NCBI GenBank assembly: GCA_011524785.1
Contig: WTJQ01000227.1
Location: forward strand, 9,464-15,678
DNA: 6,215 bases
Source of the DNA: Planctomycetota bacterium
GTDB taxonomy: Bacteria > Planctomycetota > UBA1135 > GCA-002686595
Direction of reading: 5' to 3'
In this document: piece after piece, positions 6,122 through 6,215 of the stretch
Layout of the letters: each line of letters begins with the position of its first letter
How positions within the stretch are numbered: position 1 is the first letter of the stretch
Notes under the pieces: model-generated
The model's input: only the letters and a program-made list of their open reading frames with translations
The model's database searches: none
Told to the model about the DNA's origin: nothing
Translations under genes and position numbers: made by a program

Positions 6122-6215
6122 GCCCCGTGCAGCGCCCCAACGACGACCTCGTCGAGCCCCTGTTCGCCGGGCTGCGCGGATCGGAGGACGGTCCCCACAA
6201 CAGAGCGGGGACCGA
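6118..6215 (+). CDS. Start of an unidentified plus-strand gene, cut by the window edge
   Basis: An open frame begins at ATG 6118 (MSPVQRPNDDLVEPLFAGLR and about 12 further residues) and leaves the window without a stop. By hand count over its 32 complete codons, GC by codon position is about 75%, 50% and 91%, the pattern of a real gene in GC-rich DNA. Read as the opposing rnc-frame extension, the same bases give a non-coding pattern. No ribosome site precedes the ATG. The frame stays open upstream to 6004, but contains no ATG, GTG or TTG start there. The gene would be divergent from rnc. Too little is visible to assign a family, and no function is proposed. Confidence 0.42.
   Translation, partial: MSPVQRPNDDLVEPLFAGLRGSEDGPHNRAGT

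Overview
The window is GC-rich bacterial chromosome (about 70% GC by eye). Almost all of it is a same-direction minus-strand gene run. In transcription order it reads rnc (ribonuclease III), mfd (transcription-repair coupling factor), larB (nickel-pincer cofactor carboxylase/hydrolase), carA (carbamoyl-phosphate synthase small subunit). All four are recognised from clear family motifs and appear full length. The combination of high GC, purine-rich Shine-Dalgarno sites and ATGA stop/start overlaps fits a free-living GC-rich bacterium such as a member of Planctomycetota or Myxococcota. The taxonomy is a guess and cannot be settled from this sequence.

Layout from right to left. Positions 6118-6215 hold the start of a possible plus-strand gene that leaves the window. 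It is preceded by a short plus-strand ORF at 6005-6121 with a strong ribosome binding site. Positions 5941-6004 are the divergent control region. rnc occupies 5272-5940 and its stop overlaps the mfd start by 4 bases. mfd occupies 2015-5275. A 116-base gap (1899-2014) with two stem-loops and a short direct repeat separates mfd from larB (1143-1898, TTG start). larB overlaps carA by 4 bases, and carA runs from 1146 to 7. Only six bases remain after the carA stop.

The genes do not form one pathway. rnc processes double-stranded RNA, Mfd removes stalled RNA polymerase and recruits excision repair, LarB makes the first intermediate of the nickel-pincer nucleotide, and CarA supplies ammonia for pyrimidine and arginine synthesis. 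They look like a housekeeping operon, with rnc-mfd and larB-carA as two tightly coupled pairs. I see no mobile element, CRISPR array, tRNA, rRNA, defence system or biosynthetic cluster.

The points most worth a second look are four. The RNase III has glycine where a metal-binding aspartate is expected. larB stands here without larC or larE. A structured leader precedes larB. The right edge has an ambiguous divergent arrangement. I did not find a convincing undescribed system.
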